Below, piece after piece: positions 55,387 to 64,000 of a stretch of DNA of 64,000 nucleotides (position 1 is its first letter; each line of letters opens with the position of its first letter). The DNA is from Candidatus Aegiribacteria sp. MLS_C (lineage in GTDB: Bacteria; Fermentibacterota; Fermentibacteria; Fermentibacterales; JCC-6). Position numbers and translations under genes: made by a program. Where the stretch lies: positions 1-64,000 of the forward strand of contig LQBI01000035.1 of the NCBI GenBank assembly GCA_002030045.1, read 5' to 3'. Below the pieces are notes generated by a model that searched no databases, was not told the DNA's origin, and saw only the letters and a list, made by a program, of their open reading frames with translations.

Positions 55387-56739
55387 ATGAGCCGGTTCAT
55401 ACCCGACAGCAGCGGCACCCGACGGGAGCTGCTGCGCACCATAGGAATCGAGGATTTCGAGGAACTCCTGGGTCCGATCCCGAAGAAGTACAGGCTCACT
55501 CGTCCACTTGAACTACCGGGACCCATGTCGGAACTCGGGCTGTTGAGGGAGTTCGGAAGGCTGGCCCGCAACAACGAGGGGGCCGGGAAGGTCTGCTTCG
55601 CAGGTGCAGGCGCCTACGATCACTTCATACCGGCGGCGGTGGACCACATCCTCCTTCGAAGCGAGTTCTACACTGCGTACACCCCGTACCAGGCGGAGGT
55701 CAGCCAGGGCACCCTCCAGGCCATATTCGAGTACCAGACCATGATCGCGCGGCTTACGGGTATGGAGATGGCCAACGCCAGCATGTACGACGGAGCTTCC
55801 GCTGCAGCGGAGGCCTGCCTGATGGCCATGCGCTCCACAGGGAAGGACAGGGTCCTCGTGGCGGGTTCCCTGAATCCCCGGTGGCTTCAGGTCATAAGGA
55901 CGTATATAAGAAGGAAGGATTTCCGGCTCGACGGGATCCCCTTCGGCAGTGACGGCAGGCTGGACATCGACGCCACCGCCGGAATGGCCGGTGAGGGGGT
56001 GGCGGCCATACTCGTGCAGTATCCCAACTACTACGGTCTCGTGGAGGACCTTGAGCCGCTTGCGGAACTGGCTCACTCCGAGGAGGCACTCCTGGTCGTG
56101 GCGGCGGACCCGGTCGCCCTTCCCATGCTGCGATCCCCCGGGGACGCCGGCGCGGATATCGTAGTTGGAGAGGGCCAGAGCATGGGCATACCGCTATCCT
56201 ACGGAGGACCCTATGTGGGGTTCATGGCCGCCGCCATGAAGCTTGCCAGGAAGATGCCGGGCCGTATCATCGGCAGAACGGAGGACAGGGCGGGTCAGAC
56301 GGGTTACGTCATGACCCTGCAGACCAGGGAGCAGCACATAAGGAGGGAGAAGGCCACCAGCAACATCTGCTCGAACCAGGCCCTCATGGCGCTGGCCAAT
56401 ACGGTCTACCTTTCCCTGATGGGCGAGGAGGGATTCCGGGAGATATCCTCCCAGTGCTACCACCGCAGCCACTACCTCGAGGAGGGGCTGCTGGGGATCC
56501 CCGGCGTGCGAAGGGTATTCGAGGGGACGCCCTTCTTCCGCGAGTTCGCGATCTCCTTCCCGGTTTCCGCGGACCGTTTCCTGGAGGGTATGCTGGAAGC
56601 CGGAATACTGCCCGGAGTGCCGCTGACCGAACTGGGCGACGGGGCCATGCTGGTGACCGCTACCGAGAAGAGGGACCGCTCCCAGCTGGACGCCTACGTG
56701 GGGAAGGCGGCGGAGATATGCCGGGGAGGTGCCTCATGA
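55387..56739 (+). CDS. gcvPA: Glycine dehydrogenase (decarboxylating) subunit 1
   Basis: The 450-residue N-terminal half of the split P-protein has SELGLLREFGRLARNN, the aromatic stretch YTAYTPYQAEVSQGTLQA near 97-114, SMYDGASAAAEA and TREQHIRREKATSNICSNQA near 317. With GcvPB it decarboxylates glycine using PLP. It overlaps gcvPB by 4 nt. Confidence 0.96.
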   Translation: MSRFIPDSSGTRRELLRTIGIEDFEELLGPIPKKYRLTRPLELPGPMSELGLLREFGRLARNNEGAGKVCFAGAGAYDHFIPAAVDHILLRSEFYTAYTPYQAEVSQGTLQAIFEYQTMIARLTGMEMANASMYDGASAAAEACLMAMRSTGKDRVLVAGSLNPRWLQVIRTYIRRKDFRLDGIPFGSDGRLDIDATAGMAGEGVAAILVQYPNYYGLVEDLEPLAELAHSEEALLVVAADPVALPMLRSPGDAGADIVVGEGQSMGIPLSYGGPYVGFMAAAMKLARKMPGRIIGRTEDRAGQTGYVMTLQTREQHIRREKATSNICSNQALMALANTVYLSLMGEEGFREISSQCYHRSHYLEEGLLGIPGVRRVFEGTPFFREFAISFPVSADRFLEGMLEAGILPGVPLTELGDGAMLVTATEKRDRSQLDAYVGKAAEICRGGAS

Positions 56740-58196
56740 AGAGCATATTCGGGTTCTGCAGCAGGGGCAGGACCGGAGTCTCGCTTCCCGCTCTGGACGT
56801 GCCACGGTCCGAGGGCATCCCCGAGGGACTGTCGCGGGAGGACGACGGCAACGTCGGTCTGCCCAGGGCTTCCGAGGGACAGGTCGTGCGGCACTTCGTG
56901 AACCTCAGTACCAGGAACTACCACGTGGACAAGGGCATGTATCCCCTGGGCTCATGCACAATGAAGTACAACCCCAAGCTGCACGAGAACCTGGCGAGGA
57001 TGGAGGGTATGGCCTCCGTGCACCCTCTATGCCCCGATGACCAGGTCCAGGGCACCCTGGAGATGATGCACCACCTGGGTGAACTGCTCTGCGAGATCAC
57101 CGGCTTCAGCGGCGTCACACTCCAGCCGGCGGCCGGGGCCCAGGGCGAGTACTGCGGCATCCTGCTGATCAAGAGCTACCACGAGAGCAGGGGCGAATCC
57201 CACAGGAACGAGGTCCTGATGCCCGACTCCGCCCACGGGACCAACCCCGCCACCTCGACGCTGGCCGACTGCGTAGTGGTGGGGGTGGAGTCCAATGCCC
57301 AGGGCCTGGTGGACCCGGAGGACCTCAGGAGGAAGGCCGGACCCAACACGGCGGCCTTCATGCTCACCAACCCCAACACACTGGGGCTCTTCGAGTCCCA
57401 TATCGAGGAACTTACGGCCATCGTGCACGGGGCCGGCGGGCTTAACTACATGGACGGCGCCAACATGAACGCCCTCCTCGGAATAGCAAGACCCGGGGAC
57501 ATGGGCTTCGACGTGTGCCATCTCAACCTCCACAAGACCTTCTCCACCCCTCACGGGGGAGGAGGACCCGGCTCGGGCCCCGTGGCCTGTTCGGCAGAAC
57601 TGGCTCCCTTCCTGCCGGAACCGGTGGTAAGGAAGGATTCCCGTGGAGTATACCGTCTTCACAGGGAACGGGATCCCTTCGGCAGGCTCCTTGCCTTCCA
57701 CGGGCACATAGGTGTCCTTCTGAAGGCATACGCCTACATCCTGACCATGGGAGCCGAAGGTCTGCGCGAGGCCAGCGAGGCCGCTCTTATTAACGCCAAC
57801 TACCTCAAGGCCAGGCTGTCGGAGTACTTCGATAATCCCTTCGACAACGGACCCTGCATGCACGAGTTCGTGCTCTCGGGTGAAAGGCAGGCGGCGAAGG
57901 GCGTAAAGACCCTGGACATTGCCAAGCGACTACTGGACTACGGTCTCCACGCTCCCACCGTCTACTTCCCCCTCATCGTCCACGAGGCTCTTATGATAGA
58001 GCCCACGGACACCGAGGGCATAGAGGAGCTGGACAGGTTCGCCGACGCCATGATATCCATCGCCCGCGAGGCGGAGGAGAAGCCCCATCTGGTGACGGAC
58101 GCCCCGGTGAACACGCCGGTCCTCCGGCTTGACGAGGTCAAGGCGGTCAAGGACCTCTGCCTGGTCGAACCCCGGGAGGGGGGAGACGGGGCATAG
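56736..58196 (+). CDS. gcvPB: Glycine dehydrogenase (decarboxylating) subunit 2
   Basis: The 486-residue C-terminal half has the PLP Lys in HLNLHKTFSTPHGGGGPG near 266, the MYPLGSCTMKYNPK motif near 68 and DSAHGTNPAT near 165. ATG 56736 overlaps gcvPA by 4 nt; the frame upstream of it is a shadow. No lipoamide dehydrogenase or lipoate ligase follows. Instead the stop overlaps an unusual candidate start of the next gene. Confidence 0.96.
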   Translation: MKSIFGFCSRGRTGVSLPALDVPRSEGIPEGLSREDDGNVGLPRASEGQVVRHFVNLSTRNYHVDKGMYPLGSCTMKYNPKLHENLARMEGMASVHPLCPDDQVQGTLEMMHHLGELLCEITGFSGVTLQPAAGAQGEYCGILLIKSYHESRGESHRNEVLMPDSAHGTNPATSTLADCVVVGVESNAQGLVDPEDLRRKAGPNTAAFMLTNPNTLGLFESHIEELTAIVHGAGGLNYMDGANMNALLGIARPGDMGFDVCHLNLHKTFSTPHGGGGPGSGPVACSAELAPFLPEPVVRKDSRGVYRLHRERDPFGRLLAFHGHIGVLLKAYAYILTMGAEGLREASEAALINANYLKARLSEYFDNPFDNGPCMHEFVLSGERQAAKGVKTLDIAKRLLDYGLHAPTVYFPLIVHEALMIEPTDTEGIEELDRFADAMISIAREAEEKPHLVTDAPVNTPVLRLDEVKAVKDLCLVEPREGGDGA

Positions 58197-58624
58197 ACAG
58201 AGTTACCGGGAGAGGGGACGGAGTCCTGGAGTGGGTCTCGCACCCGGCCAGGGAGAGACCGCTTGCCACGGTGCTCTACGTGCTGATAATAGTCATGTCC
58301 GGAGTGGTGGCGACACTGGCCATGGACGGCAACCCATGGTGGGGACTGGTCGGCATGGGCGTCCTTTTCCTGTCGGGATGGTCGTACTTCCTTCCGGTGA
58401 GGTACACCATGGACGAAGAGGGAGTGAGGAAGAAGTCGGCCTTCGGCCTTGAGGAGAAGAAGTGGCACCAGGTGAAGAGAATAGTGCCCGACAGGTACGG
58501 GGTACTGCTGAGCCCCTTTCCCCAGCCCACCAGGCTGGCGAAGTTCAGGGGTCTATCCGTGCAGTTCTCCGGCAACGGAGAGGAAGTGCTTGAATACATC
58601 AGGGCACACGCCGCCGGGAATTGA
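58193..58624 (+). CDS. Membrane protein with PH-like domain, start uncertain
   Basis: The product has two hydrophobic helices and then a bacterial PH-like segment (VRYTMDEEGVRKKSAFG, WHQVKRIVPDRYGVLLSPF). The first ordinary start is GTG 58271, which begins inside helix 1. The frame stays open upstream and reads GVLEWVSHPARERPLAT, which matches the usual N-terminus of such proteins (EWxSHPxxxRP). No ATG, GTG or TTG serves it. ATA 58193 would overlap the gcvPB stop as ATAG and has GGGAGGGGGG upstream; CTG is another option. The gene opens the cluster that ends the window. Confidence 0.65.
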   Translation: MDRVTGRGDGVLEWVSHPARERPLATVLYVLIIVMSGVVATLAMDGNPWWGLVGMGVLFLSGWSYFLPVRYTMDEEGVRKKSAFGLEEKKWHQVKRIVPDRYGVLLSPFPQPTRLAKFRGLSVQFSGNGEEVLEYIRAHAAGN

Positions 58625-59048
58625 AGACATAATCGACCTCGAGGGCGATGAGGACTACAACGGTTTCATGCAGAGCATTGCCAGGGAGATAGTCCAGCGT
58701 CAGCTCACGGTACCGGCGATAATATTCCTGGAGAGCATCAAGCCGCTTTCCTTCCTCGGCAACCAGCTGCTTATATTTGCCAACCCGGTGGTTTCGCTGG
58801 TGGTCCGTACCGGCAACTACTACAAGTTCGTACGCATGATCGAGGACCGTGAGAACCTTGAGAAGCTCACGGTGGCGATCGAGGAGGAGAACGCCCGCGA
58901 GGTCCAGAGAAGGAAGGAACTGAAGGAAACCCGTCGAAGAGAGGGCGGGAGATCCTTCCTCAGCTGGTTCAGGCGCAGGAGCGATAATCGGAACAAGGAG
59001 GTAGACGGCGGTGGCCAGCAAAGAGATCACCAGAATAATGGCGACTGA
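58590..59048 (+). CDS. Small membrane-associated protein
   Basis: The 152-residue protein has a hydrophobic central part (LTVPAIIFLESIKPLSFLGN) followed by a long basic and acidic coiled-coil-like tail (LEKLTVAIEEENAREVQRRK) rich in Arg. It probably sits on the inner membrane with a cytoplasmic tail. TTG 58590 has GGAGAGGAAG upstream and overlaps the previous gene by 35 nt; its end overlaps the ATPase gene by 38 nt. No family is known to me. Confidence 0.7.
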   Translation: MNTSGHTPPGIEDIIDLEGDEDYNGFMQSIAREIVQRQLTVPAIIFLESIKPLSFLGNQLLIFANPVVSLVVRTGNYYKFVRMIEDRENLEKLTVAIEEENAREVQRRKELKETRRREGGRSFLSWFRRRSDNRNKEVDGGGQQRDHQNNGD

Positions 59049-60885
59049 CTGCGGCAGTACCACCACCAAGGCCATCCTGATAGAGAAGAAGGATGGCGAA
59101 TACCGTCTCATCCGGAGGGGCGAGGCACCCACCACGGTGGAGGCCCCGGCGGAGGATGTGACCAAGGGTGTGCTGAATGCTGTCGGAGAGATCGAGGACC
59201 TGGAGGGAAGGAAATTCCTGAAACCCGGTGAAGAGGGCGTCCAGGTATCACCGGACAGCAGTGACGGCGTCGACATCTACATGTCCACCTCCTCAGCGGG
59301 GGGAGGATTGCAGATGACCGTCGCCGGAGTGGTGAAAACGATGACCGGCGAGAGCGCGCAGCGCGCCGCACTGGGGGCAGGAGCCATCGTCATGGACGTG
59401 GTGGCCTCCAACGACGGTCGTCTGCCCCACGAGAAGGTTGCGGACATCAGGAGGCTCAGGCCGGACATGGTCCTTCTATCCGGAGGAATCGACGGCGGGA
59501 CCATCGACCACGTGGTGGAACTGGCCGAGATAATAAAGGCCGCCGATCCCAAGCCCAGGTTCGGTGTGGGTTACAAGCTCCCGGTGATATACGCCGGAAA
59601 CAAGGATGCGCGGGAAGCCGTGAAGAACGAGCTGGGCGGGCAGGTCGAGCTGAAGATAGTGGACAATCTCAGGCCGGTGCTGGAGAAGGAGAACCTGGGC
59701 CCGGCCAGGGACATAATCCACGAGCTGTTCATGGAACACGTCATGGCACAGGCACCGGGATACCCCAAGCTCATGAAATGGGCCGGGCACTACGTTGACG
59801 GCCAGTGGACGCAGGTACCGATAATGCCAACGCCGGGAGCGGTGGGCAAGCTCATAGAGACGGTGGCGAAGAACGAGGGCATCGAGGTGATGGGAGTCGA
59901 TATCGGTGGCGCCACCACAGATGTATTCAGCGTTTTCAATGTCGGAGAGCAGGAGACGATCTTCAACCGTACGGTGTCCGCCAATCTGGGTATGAGCTAC
60001 AGCGTTTCCAACGTCCTTGCCAGCACCGGTTTCGACAACGTGATGCGCTGGGTGCCCTTCCACATGGACGAGGCGGACCTGAGGAACCGTATCCGCAACA
60101 AGATGATCCGCCCCACCACGATTCCGCAGCTGCTCAAGGAGCTGATAGTGGAGCAGGCCATCGCCAGGGAGGCCCTGAGACTTGCGCTGGTACAGCACAA
60201 GGAACTGGCCACCGGACTGAAGGGCGTGGCGCAGGAGAGGACCATAGGCGACGCCTTCGAGCAGACCCAGACAGGCGGGACCCATGTGAACATGATGACC
60301 CTGGACCTGCTCATAGGTTCAGGGGGCGTGCTCTCCCACGCTCCGAGGAGGAGCCAGGCGGCCCTGATGCTCATAGATTCCTTCCTTCCGGAAGGAGTGA
60401 CTATGCTGGCCGTGGATTCCATCTTCATGATGCCGCAGCTGGGAGTGCTCTCCGAGGTGCATCCGCAGGCGGCAACCGAGGTCTTCGACAAGGACTGCCT
60501 GATAAGGCTGGGCACCTGCGTGGCCCCTTCCGGTGAGAACCGGAAGGCATCCGTCCTCGCCGAAGTGTCCTACACGGCTCCCGACGGCTCCACCGTGGAG
60601 CTGCCCGTCCAGCGGGGTGACATGAAGGTGATGCCCCTGGGCGTCGGCCAGAAGGTGGAGGCAGTCATAAGACCGGCCAAGAACCTCGACGTGGGCGCGG
60701 GTCCCGGCAGCGAATGGAGAGGAATGCTGGAGGGAGGCGTGGTCGGCATCATTTTCGACGGCAGGGGGAGACAGCCCTTCGCCCTTCCCGAGGATGACGG
60801 CAGGAGGATAGAGAAACTCCAGGAATGGTCCATGGCCATGGACATCTATCCCGAAAGATTCATCAGCCTGAAGGAGGGTGAATAA
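59011..60885 (+). CDS. GlmL/MutL-like ASKHA ATPase
   Basis: The 624-residue protein belongs to the glutamate mutase accessory (GlmL) family: an ASKHA phosphate-1 loop ATDCGSTTTKAILIEKK near 11, STSSAGGGLQMTVAGVVK near 92, VLLSGGIDGGT near 153, MGVDIGGATTDVFSV near 296 and a GSGGVLSHAPR segment near 431. Known members are encoded beside B12-dependent aminomutases or mutases and may protect or reactivate them. Here no mutase subunit is in view and the neighbours are membrane proteins. GTG 59011 is preceded by AAGGAGG. It is not the DNA mismatch-repair MutL. Confidence 0.85.
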   Translation: MASKEITRIMATDCGSTTTKAILIEKKDGEYRLIRRGEAPTTVEAPAEDVTKGVLNAVGEIEDLEGRKFLKPGEEGVQVSPDSSDGVDIYMSTSSAGGGLQMTVAGVVKTMTGESAQRAALGAGAIVMDVVASNDGRLPHEKVADIRRLRPDMVLLSGGIDGGTIDHVVELAEIIKAADPKPRFGVGYKLPVIYAGNKDAREAVKNELGGQVELKIVDNLRPVLEKENLGPARDIIHELFMEHVMAQAPGYPKLMKWAGHYVDGQWTQVPIMPTPGAVGKLIETVAKNEGIEVMGVDIGGATTDVFSVFNVGEQETIFNRTVSANLGMSYSVSNVLASTGFDNVMRWVPFHMDEADLRNRIRNKMIRPTTIPQLLKELIVEQAIAREALRLALVQHKELATGLKGVAQERTIGDAFEQTQTGGTHVNMMTLDLLIGSGGVLSHAPRRSQAALMLIDSFLPEGVTMLAVDSIFMMPQLGVLSEVHPQAATEVFDKDCLIRLGTCVAPSGENRKASVLAEVSYTAPDGSTVELPVQRGDMKVMPLGVGQKVEAVIRPAKNLDVGAGPGSEWRGMLEGGVVGIIFDGRGRQPFALPEDDGRRIEKLQEWSMAMDIYPERFISLKEGE

Positions 60886-62006
60886 TGGCCTTCGCATACA
60901 CACCCGGACTCAGGGTAGCCGACAGGACAATGGTGCGAAAGGAGAGAAGGCTCCCCCTCAGCGGAGAGACGCTGGTGAAGGAGGGGGACACTGTAACGGC
61001 GGAGACGGTGGTGGCCAGGACCGAGCTTCCGGGCAACGTCCAGATGCTGAACATCTCCAACATTCTCGGACTGCCCCCGGGCGACATACCCGAACTCCTC
61101 CACGTGGAGGAGGGGGCGGAGATCGGGGAGGGACAGATCCTCGGACAGTCAAAGGGGCTGTTCGGGCTCTTCAAGAACACCGTAAGGTCACCGATCCGCG
61201 GGGTTTTCGAGAGCTACAACAGGATAACGGGACAGGCCGTCCTGCGCGAACCGCCCATACCGGTGGAGATCGACGCCTACCTGAGAGGGACGGTGACCGG
61301 GGTTCTTCGGAACGAGGGTGTCATCGTGGAATCGGTGGCGACATTCGTTCAGGGGATATTCGGCATCGGCGGCGAGACCAGGGGTGAGCTTAAGACCCTG
61401 ACCAGCGGCCCGGACCAGGAACTCACGGAAGACCTCATAGACGAGTCCTGCAGGGACAGGATCCTTCTGGGAGGTTCCTTCGTCTCCTTCGCCACGCTGA
61501 ACAAGGCCATCCGGAACGGCGTCAGGGCCATCATCGTGGGTGGTTTCGACGACAAGGACCTGAAGGAATTCCTGGGATACGATCTGGGCGTGGCCATAAC
61601 CGGACATGAGAAGAAGGGCATAACCCTCATACTCACCGAGGGATTCGGCCGAATGGACATGGCCCGGGAGACCTTCGAACTCCTGAGGTCCAGGGAGGGG
61701 ATGCTGGCCAGCGTGAACGGCGCCACCCAGATAAGGGCCGGCGTCATGAGGCCCGAAGTGGTCATCCCCGTTGAAGGGGAGGAGTCGGAGAGGTCTTCCG
61801 AGAAGCAGGCCGGGGCCATGGACATCGGATCCCGCGTGCGCTGCATAAGAGCCCCCTACTTCGGCAGACTGGGAACCGTCGCCGCACTTCCCGCCGAACT
61901 CCAGGTCCTGGATTCCGAGGCCAGGGTACGCGTACTGGACGTGAAGTTCGAGGACGGGAAGACGGTGACCGTACCCAGGGCGAACGTGGAACTGATAGAG
62001 GAATAG
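60885..62006 (+). CDS. Barrel-sandwich-like protein with KOW-type end
   Basis: The 373-residue soluble protein begins with segments that look like a lipoyl/biotinyl-type barrel-sandwich: LSGETLVKEGDTVTAETVVA near 26, EEGAEIGEGQILG and VRSPIRGVFESYNRITGQAV near 100. The RnfC hammerhead is a comparable fold. A Rossmann-like middle follows (VRAIIVGGFDD near 220, GITLILTEGFG). The last 60 residues resemble a KOW/SH3 barrel (GSRVRCIRAPYFGRLGTVAA). Its ATG shares a base with the ATPase stop. It is an apparent partner of the GlmL-like protein. Confidence 0.7.
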   Translation: MAFAYTPGLRVADRTMVRKERRLPLSGETLVKEGDTVTAETVVARTELPGNVQMLNISNILGLPPGDIPELLHVEEGAEIGEGQILGQSKGLFGLFKNTVRSPIRGVFESYNRITGQAVLREPPIPVEIDAYLRGTVTGVLRNEGVIVESVATFVQGIFGIGGETRGELKTLTSGPDQELTEDLIDESCRDRILLGGSFVSFATLNKAIRNGVRAIIVGGFDDKDLKEFLGYDLGVAITGHEKKGITLILTEGFGRMDMARETFELLRSREGMLASVNGATQIRAGVMRPEVVIPVEGEESERSSEKQAGAMDIGSRVRCIRAPYFGRLGTVAALPAELQVLDSEARVRVLDVKFEDGKTVTVPRANVELIEE

Positions 62007-62093
62007 GGGCATGAACTCGCCCTGGAAGTAATGTGGAGAGCAGGCGCCTCCGGGAACACCGGGGGCGTTCCCTCAGAGAGGTTAGGAGGGAAC

Positions 62094-63317
62094 ATGGAAC
62101 GGATCTGGCTCCTGATACCGGTTCTGCTGATGTCGACCGCCGGACCGGCTGCGTCGGATACGGTCGGACCGCCTGGGACAGGGGTACCCGCGACGTTCGA
62201 AGCGCCGGATGAGAGCGGTCCCCCGGAGGTAAGCAGAGCGGTGGACCTGCAGGCCTGCGACGTATCCAACGATGCCGGAGGCGCGGTGGACCTGACCTGG
62301 CTCATGGAGACCGGGGGCGTGATCCCCGATTCTCTCGCGGTAATAAGAACGTCGCCTTCCGGTGAGGAGGAACGCATCGCGATCCTGGCCCCCGGGTCCA
62401 TCATGTACCGTGACACAACAGCTTCCAACGGAGTGGAATACGAATACCGCATAGTATCGTTGATCCGCGGGGAGGAGGCCGCCTCCTCCGGGACTGCCGC
62501 AGCCGCCGCCTCGGCGCAGTGGATCCACTCCGGAAGGATAGGCATGATGGTCATCCTCATCATCCTGGCGGGGGCTATCCTCTACTTCATTGATACGGGC
62601 AAGAAGGGAAAGCAGCTCTACATCAGGGAGATCGCCGGTCTCGCCGCCGTGGACGATGCGGTGGGCAGGGCGACCGAGATGGGCAAGCCCGTCCTCTACA
62701 TACCGGGCATAATGGACATGGACGATATTCAGACCATAGCCAGCATGGTCATACTGGGAAGGGTGGCCAGGAAGACCGCCGAGTACGGGTCCCCCCTCCT
62801 GGTCCCCACCTGCAGGAGCGTTGTCATGAGCGTCTCACAGGAGGTGGTGAAGGAGGGATACCTCCAGGCCGGGAGGCCCGACGCATATAACAAGGAACAT
62901 ATACAGTACCTGACCGACGACCAGTTCGGCTACGCCGCCGGAGTGGACGGAATAATGGTCCGGGAGAAACCCGCCGCCATCTTCCTCCTCGGGACCTTCT
63001 ACGCCGAGAGCCTGATACTGGCGGAGACCGGCAGGAGCGTGGGCGCCATACAGATATCCGGCACAGCAATGCCCAGCCAGATCCCGTTCTTCGTCGCAGC
63101 CTGCGACTACACGCTGATAGGAGAGGAACTCTTCGCCGCAAGCGCCTACCTTTCCAGGGAACCCAAGCTCCTGGGCAGCCTCAAGGGGCAGGATGCCGCG
63201 AAGCTGTTCTTCATAGTCCTGATAGTCCTCGGCGTGGTCGCCGCAACCATAGGCCAGTTCTGGCCCCCGCTCAACGGTATCGCGGAATTCCTCCGCGATA
63301 TCGTTACAGTGAACTAG
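62094..63317 (+). CDS. Membrane protein, possibly DUF6754-type
   Basis: The 407-residue protein has a signal or first helix, then a fibronectin-like outer segment (VDLTWLMETGGVIPDSLAVI) to about 140. A helix lies near 148-168, and a large cytoplasmic region contains GKPVLYIPGIMDMDDIQTIA and GTFYAESLILAETGRSVGAI. A last helix is near 372-392. The cytoplasmic part appears alpha/beta. GGAGGGAAC before ATG 62094 decides the start. I recall similar uncharacterised proteins named DUF6754, but cannot check. Confidence 0.7.
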   Translation: MERIWLLIPVLLMSTAGPAASDTVGPPGTGVPATFEAPDESGPPEVSRAVDLQACDVSNDAGGAVDLTWLMETGGVIPDSLAVIRTSPSGEEERIAILAPGSIMYRDTTASNGVEYEYRIVSLIRGEEAASSGTAAAAASAQWIHSGRIGMMVILIILAGAILYFIDTGKKGKQLYIREIAGLAAVDDAVGRATEMGKPVLYIPGIMDMDDIQTIASMVILGRVARKTAEYGSPLLVPTCRSVVMSVSQEVVKEGYLQAGRPDAYNKEHIQYLTDDQFGYAAGVDGIMVREKPAAIFLLGTFYAESLILAETGRSVGAIQISGTAMPSQIPFFVAACDYTLIGEELFAASAYLSREPKLLGSLKGQDAAKLFFIVLIVLGVVAATIGQFWPPLNGIAEFLRDIVTVN

Positions 63318-63326
63318 GAGGCTGGC

Positions 63327-63950
63327 ATGAGACTGATGATCCCGCTGGCCATAACCTTCATAGCCGGCATGATAATGATCCTGAACTTCTTCATACCTCA
63401 TCAGCCCTTCGCCTTCCTCGGGGACAACCTCCAGGAGTGGTACATGATAGTGGCCTCCGGAGCGATCTTTCTGGGCGCCGCCAACCTGATGCACGTCCAC
63501 ATAAGGAAGATAAGGCTCAGGCTGAAGAACTGGGAATACAGCCCGGTGACAATCATCGGCTTCCTGGTGATGGTGGTCACGGGTCTCGTATACGGTGTGA
63601 CCGAGAACAGACCCTTCGACTACCTTTTCATGAACATGGTGGCTCCAATGGGCGCGACCATGTTCAGCCTGCTGGCCTTCTTCGTGGCCAGCGCTGCCTT
63701 CAGGGCGTTCAGGGCTTCCAACTGGAGGGCCACGCTGCTCCTCACCTCGGCCTTCCTGGTGATGCTGGGCCAGGTCCCCATCGGGGCCATGATCTGGGAC
63801 AAGATACCCCTGGCAAAGGTCTGGCTCATGTCCATACCCAACACGGCAGGCCAGAGGGCCGTCATGATAGGGGCCGCCATGGGCGTTGTTTCCACCTCCC
63901 TCCGAATGATCTTCGGCATCGAGCGGAGCTATCTCGGAGGTGCTGACTGA
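63327..63950 (+). CDS. Polytopic membrane protein
   Basis: The 207-residue protein has about six helices (first near 4-24) with a positively charged loop HIRKIRLRLKNWEYSP between helices 2 and 3. No family is recognised. It is nine bases after the previous gene and its stop shares a base with the next start, so it belongs to the same operon. Confidence 0.7.
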   Translation: MRLMIPLAITFIAGMIMILNFFIPHQPFAFLGDNLQEWYMIVASGAIFLGAANLMHVHIRKIRLRLKNWEYSPVTIIGFLVMVVTGLVYGVTENRPFDYLFMNMVAPMGATMFSLLAFFVASAAFRAFRASNWRATLLLTSAFLVMLGQVPIGAMIWDKIPLAKVWLMSIPNTAGQRAVMIGAAMGVVSTSLRMIFGIERSYLGGAD

Positions 63951-64000
63951 TGGCCGGCATATACGATAAGCTGAGCAACCTGGACAGGAGGATAATCTTC
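63950..64000 (+). CDS. Start of the next cluster gene (truncated by window end)
   Basis: ATG 63950 overlaps the preceding TGA. Seventeen codons are visible (MAGIYDKLSNLDRRIIF). The charged N-terminus resembles the cytoplasmic lead of another membrane protein, but too little is present for a call. Confidence 0.6.
   Translation, partial: MAGIYDKLSNLDRRIIF

Noticed and set aside
59011-60885. DNA mismatch-repair MutL
   Set aside because: The sequence has ASKHA phosphate loops, not the GHKL ATPase motifs of mismatch-repair MutL.

Overview
The window is GC-rich, gene-dense bacterial DNA with many 1-14 nt gene overlaps and frequent GTG/TTG starts. Several lipoproteins with lipobox signals, a predicted outer-membrane barrel and secreted repeat proteins point to a diderm. 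A PorY/PorX-like signalling pair, FG-GAP and transglutaminase-type secreted proteins, and many unassignable proteins suggest an uncultured lineage near the FCB (Fibrobacteres-Chlorobi-Bacteroidetes) group, for example a Fermentibacteria-like phylum. That placement is inference; no rRNA gene is present to test it.

Layout, 0-19 kb: a NatAB-type ABC exporter (first gene cut by the window edge). A reverse-strand 1301-residue tandem cyclase/AAA/TPR signalling protein. A membrane glycosyltransferase, and a reverse-strand Tim44/zinc-ribbon/TerB membrane protein. A forward run follows: lipoprotein, LarA-like protein, PorY-like kinase, PorX-like regulator, tsaE, tsaB, a rimI-purine nucleoside phosphorylase fusion, folC, a small membrane protein and a SUMF1-fold lipoprotein.

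19-34 kb: a 1489-residue secreted protein, then a gene-free stretch with REP-like palindromes and a 45-bp tandem array that repeats the 3' end of the adjacent tRNA-Val. Next come an ACT-like regulator, tRNA-Met with a strong terminator, and a barrel protein. The operon tilS-hpt-ftsH-folE-folP-cdaA-prenyl-synthase-like follows. It joins tRNA lysidinylation, purine salvage, proteolysis, folate synthesis and c-di-AMP synthesis.

34-46 kb: an AT-rich REP-associated tyrosine transposase bounded by 28-bp perfect inverted repeats, then priA and an amidohydrolase (reverse), a secreted active/inactive M16 peptidase pair, and a heterodimeric ABC exporter.

46-53 kb: a reverse-strand operon (lipoprotein, isochorismatase-family hydrolase, thioredoxin-reductase-like flavoprotein, RlmN-like radical SAM protein) driven from a symmetric divergent promoter. 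This promoter and its flanking genes were tandemly duplicated, and the copies are decaying by small deletions.

53-64 kb: the complete glycine cleavage operon gcvT-gcvH-gcvPA-gcvPB runs without a gap into a cluster of a PH-like membrane protein, a small membrane-associated protein, a GlmL-like ASKHA ATPase, a barrel-sandwich/KOW protein and at least three membrane proteins. No cobalamin mutase subunit is visible. This last cluster is the best candidate for an undescribed system in the window.
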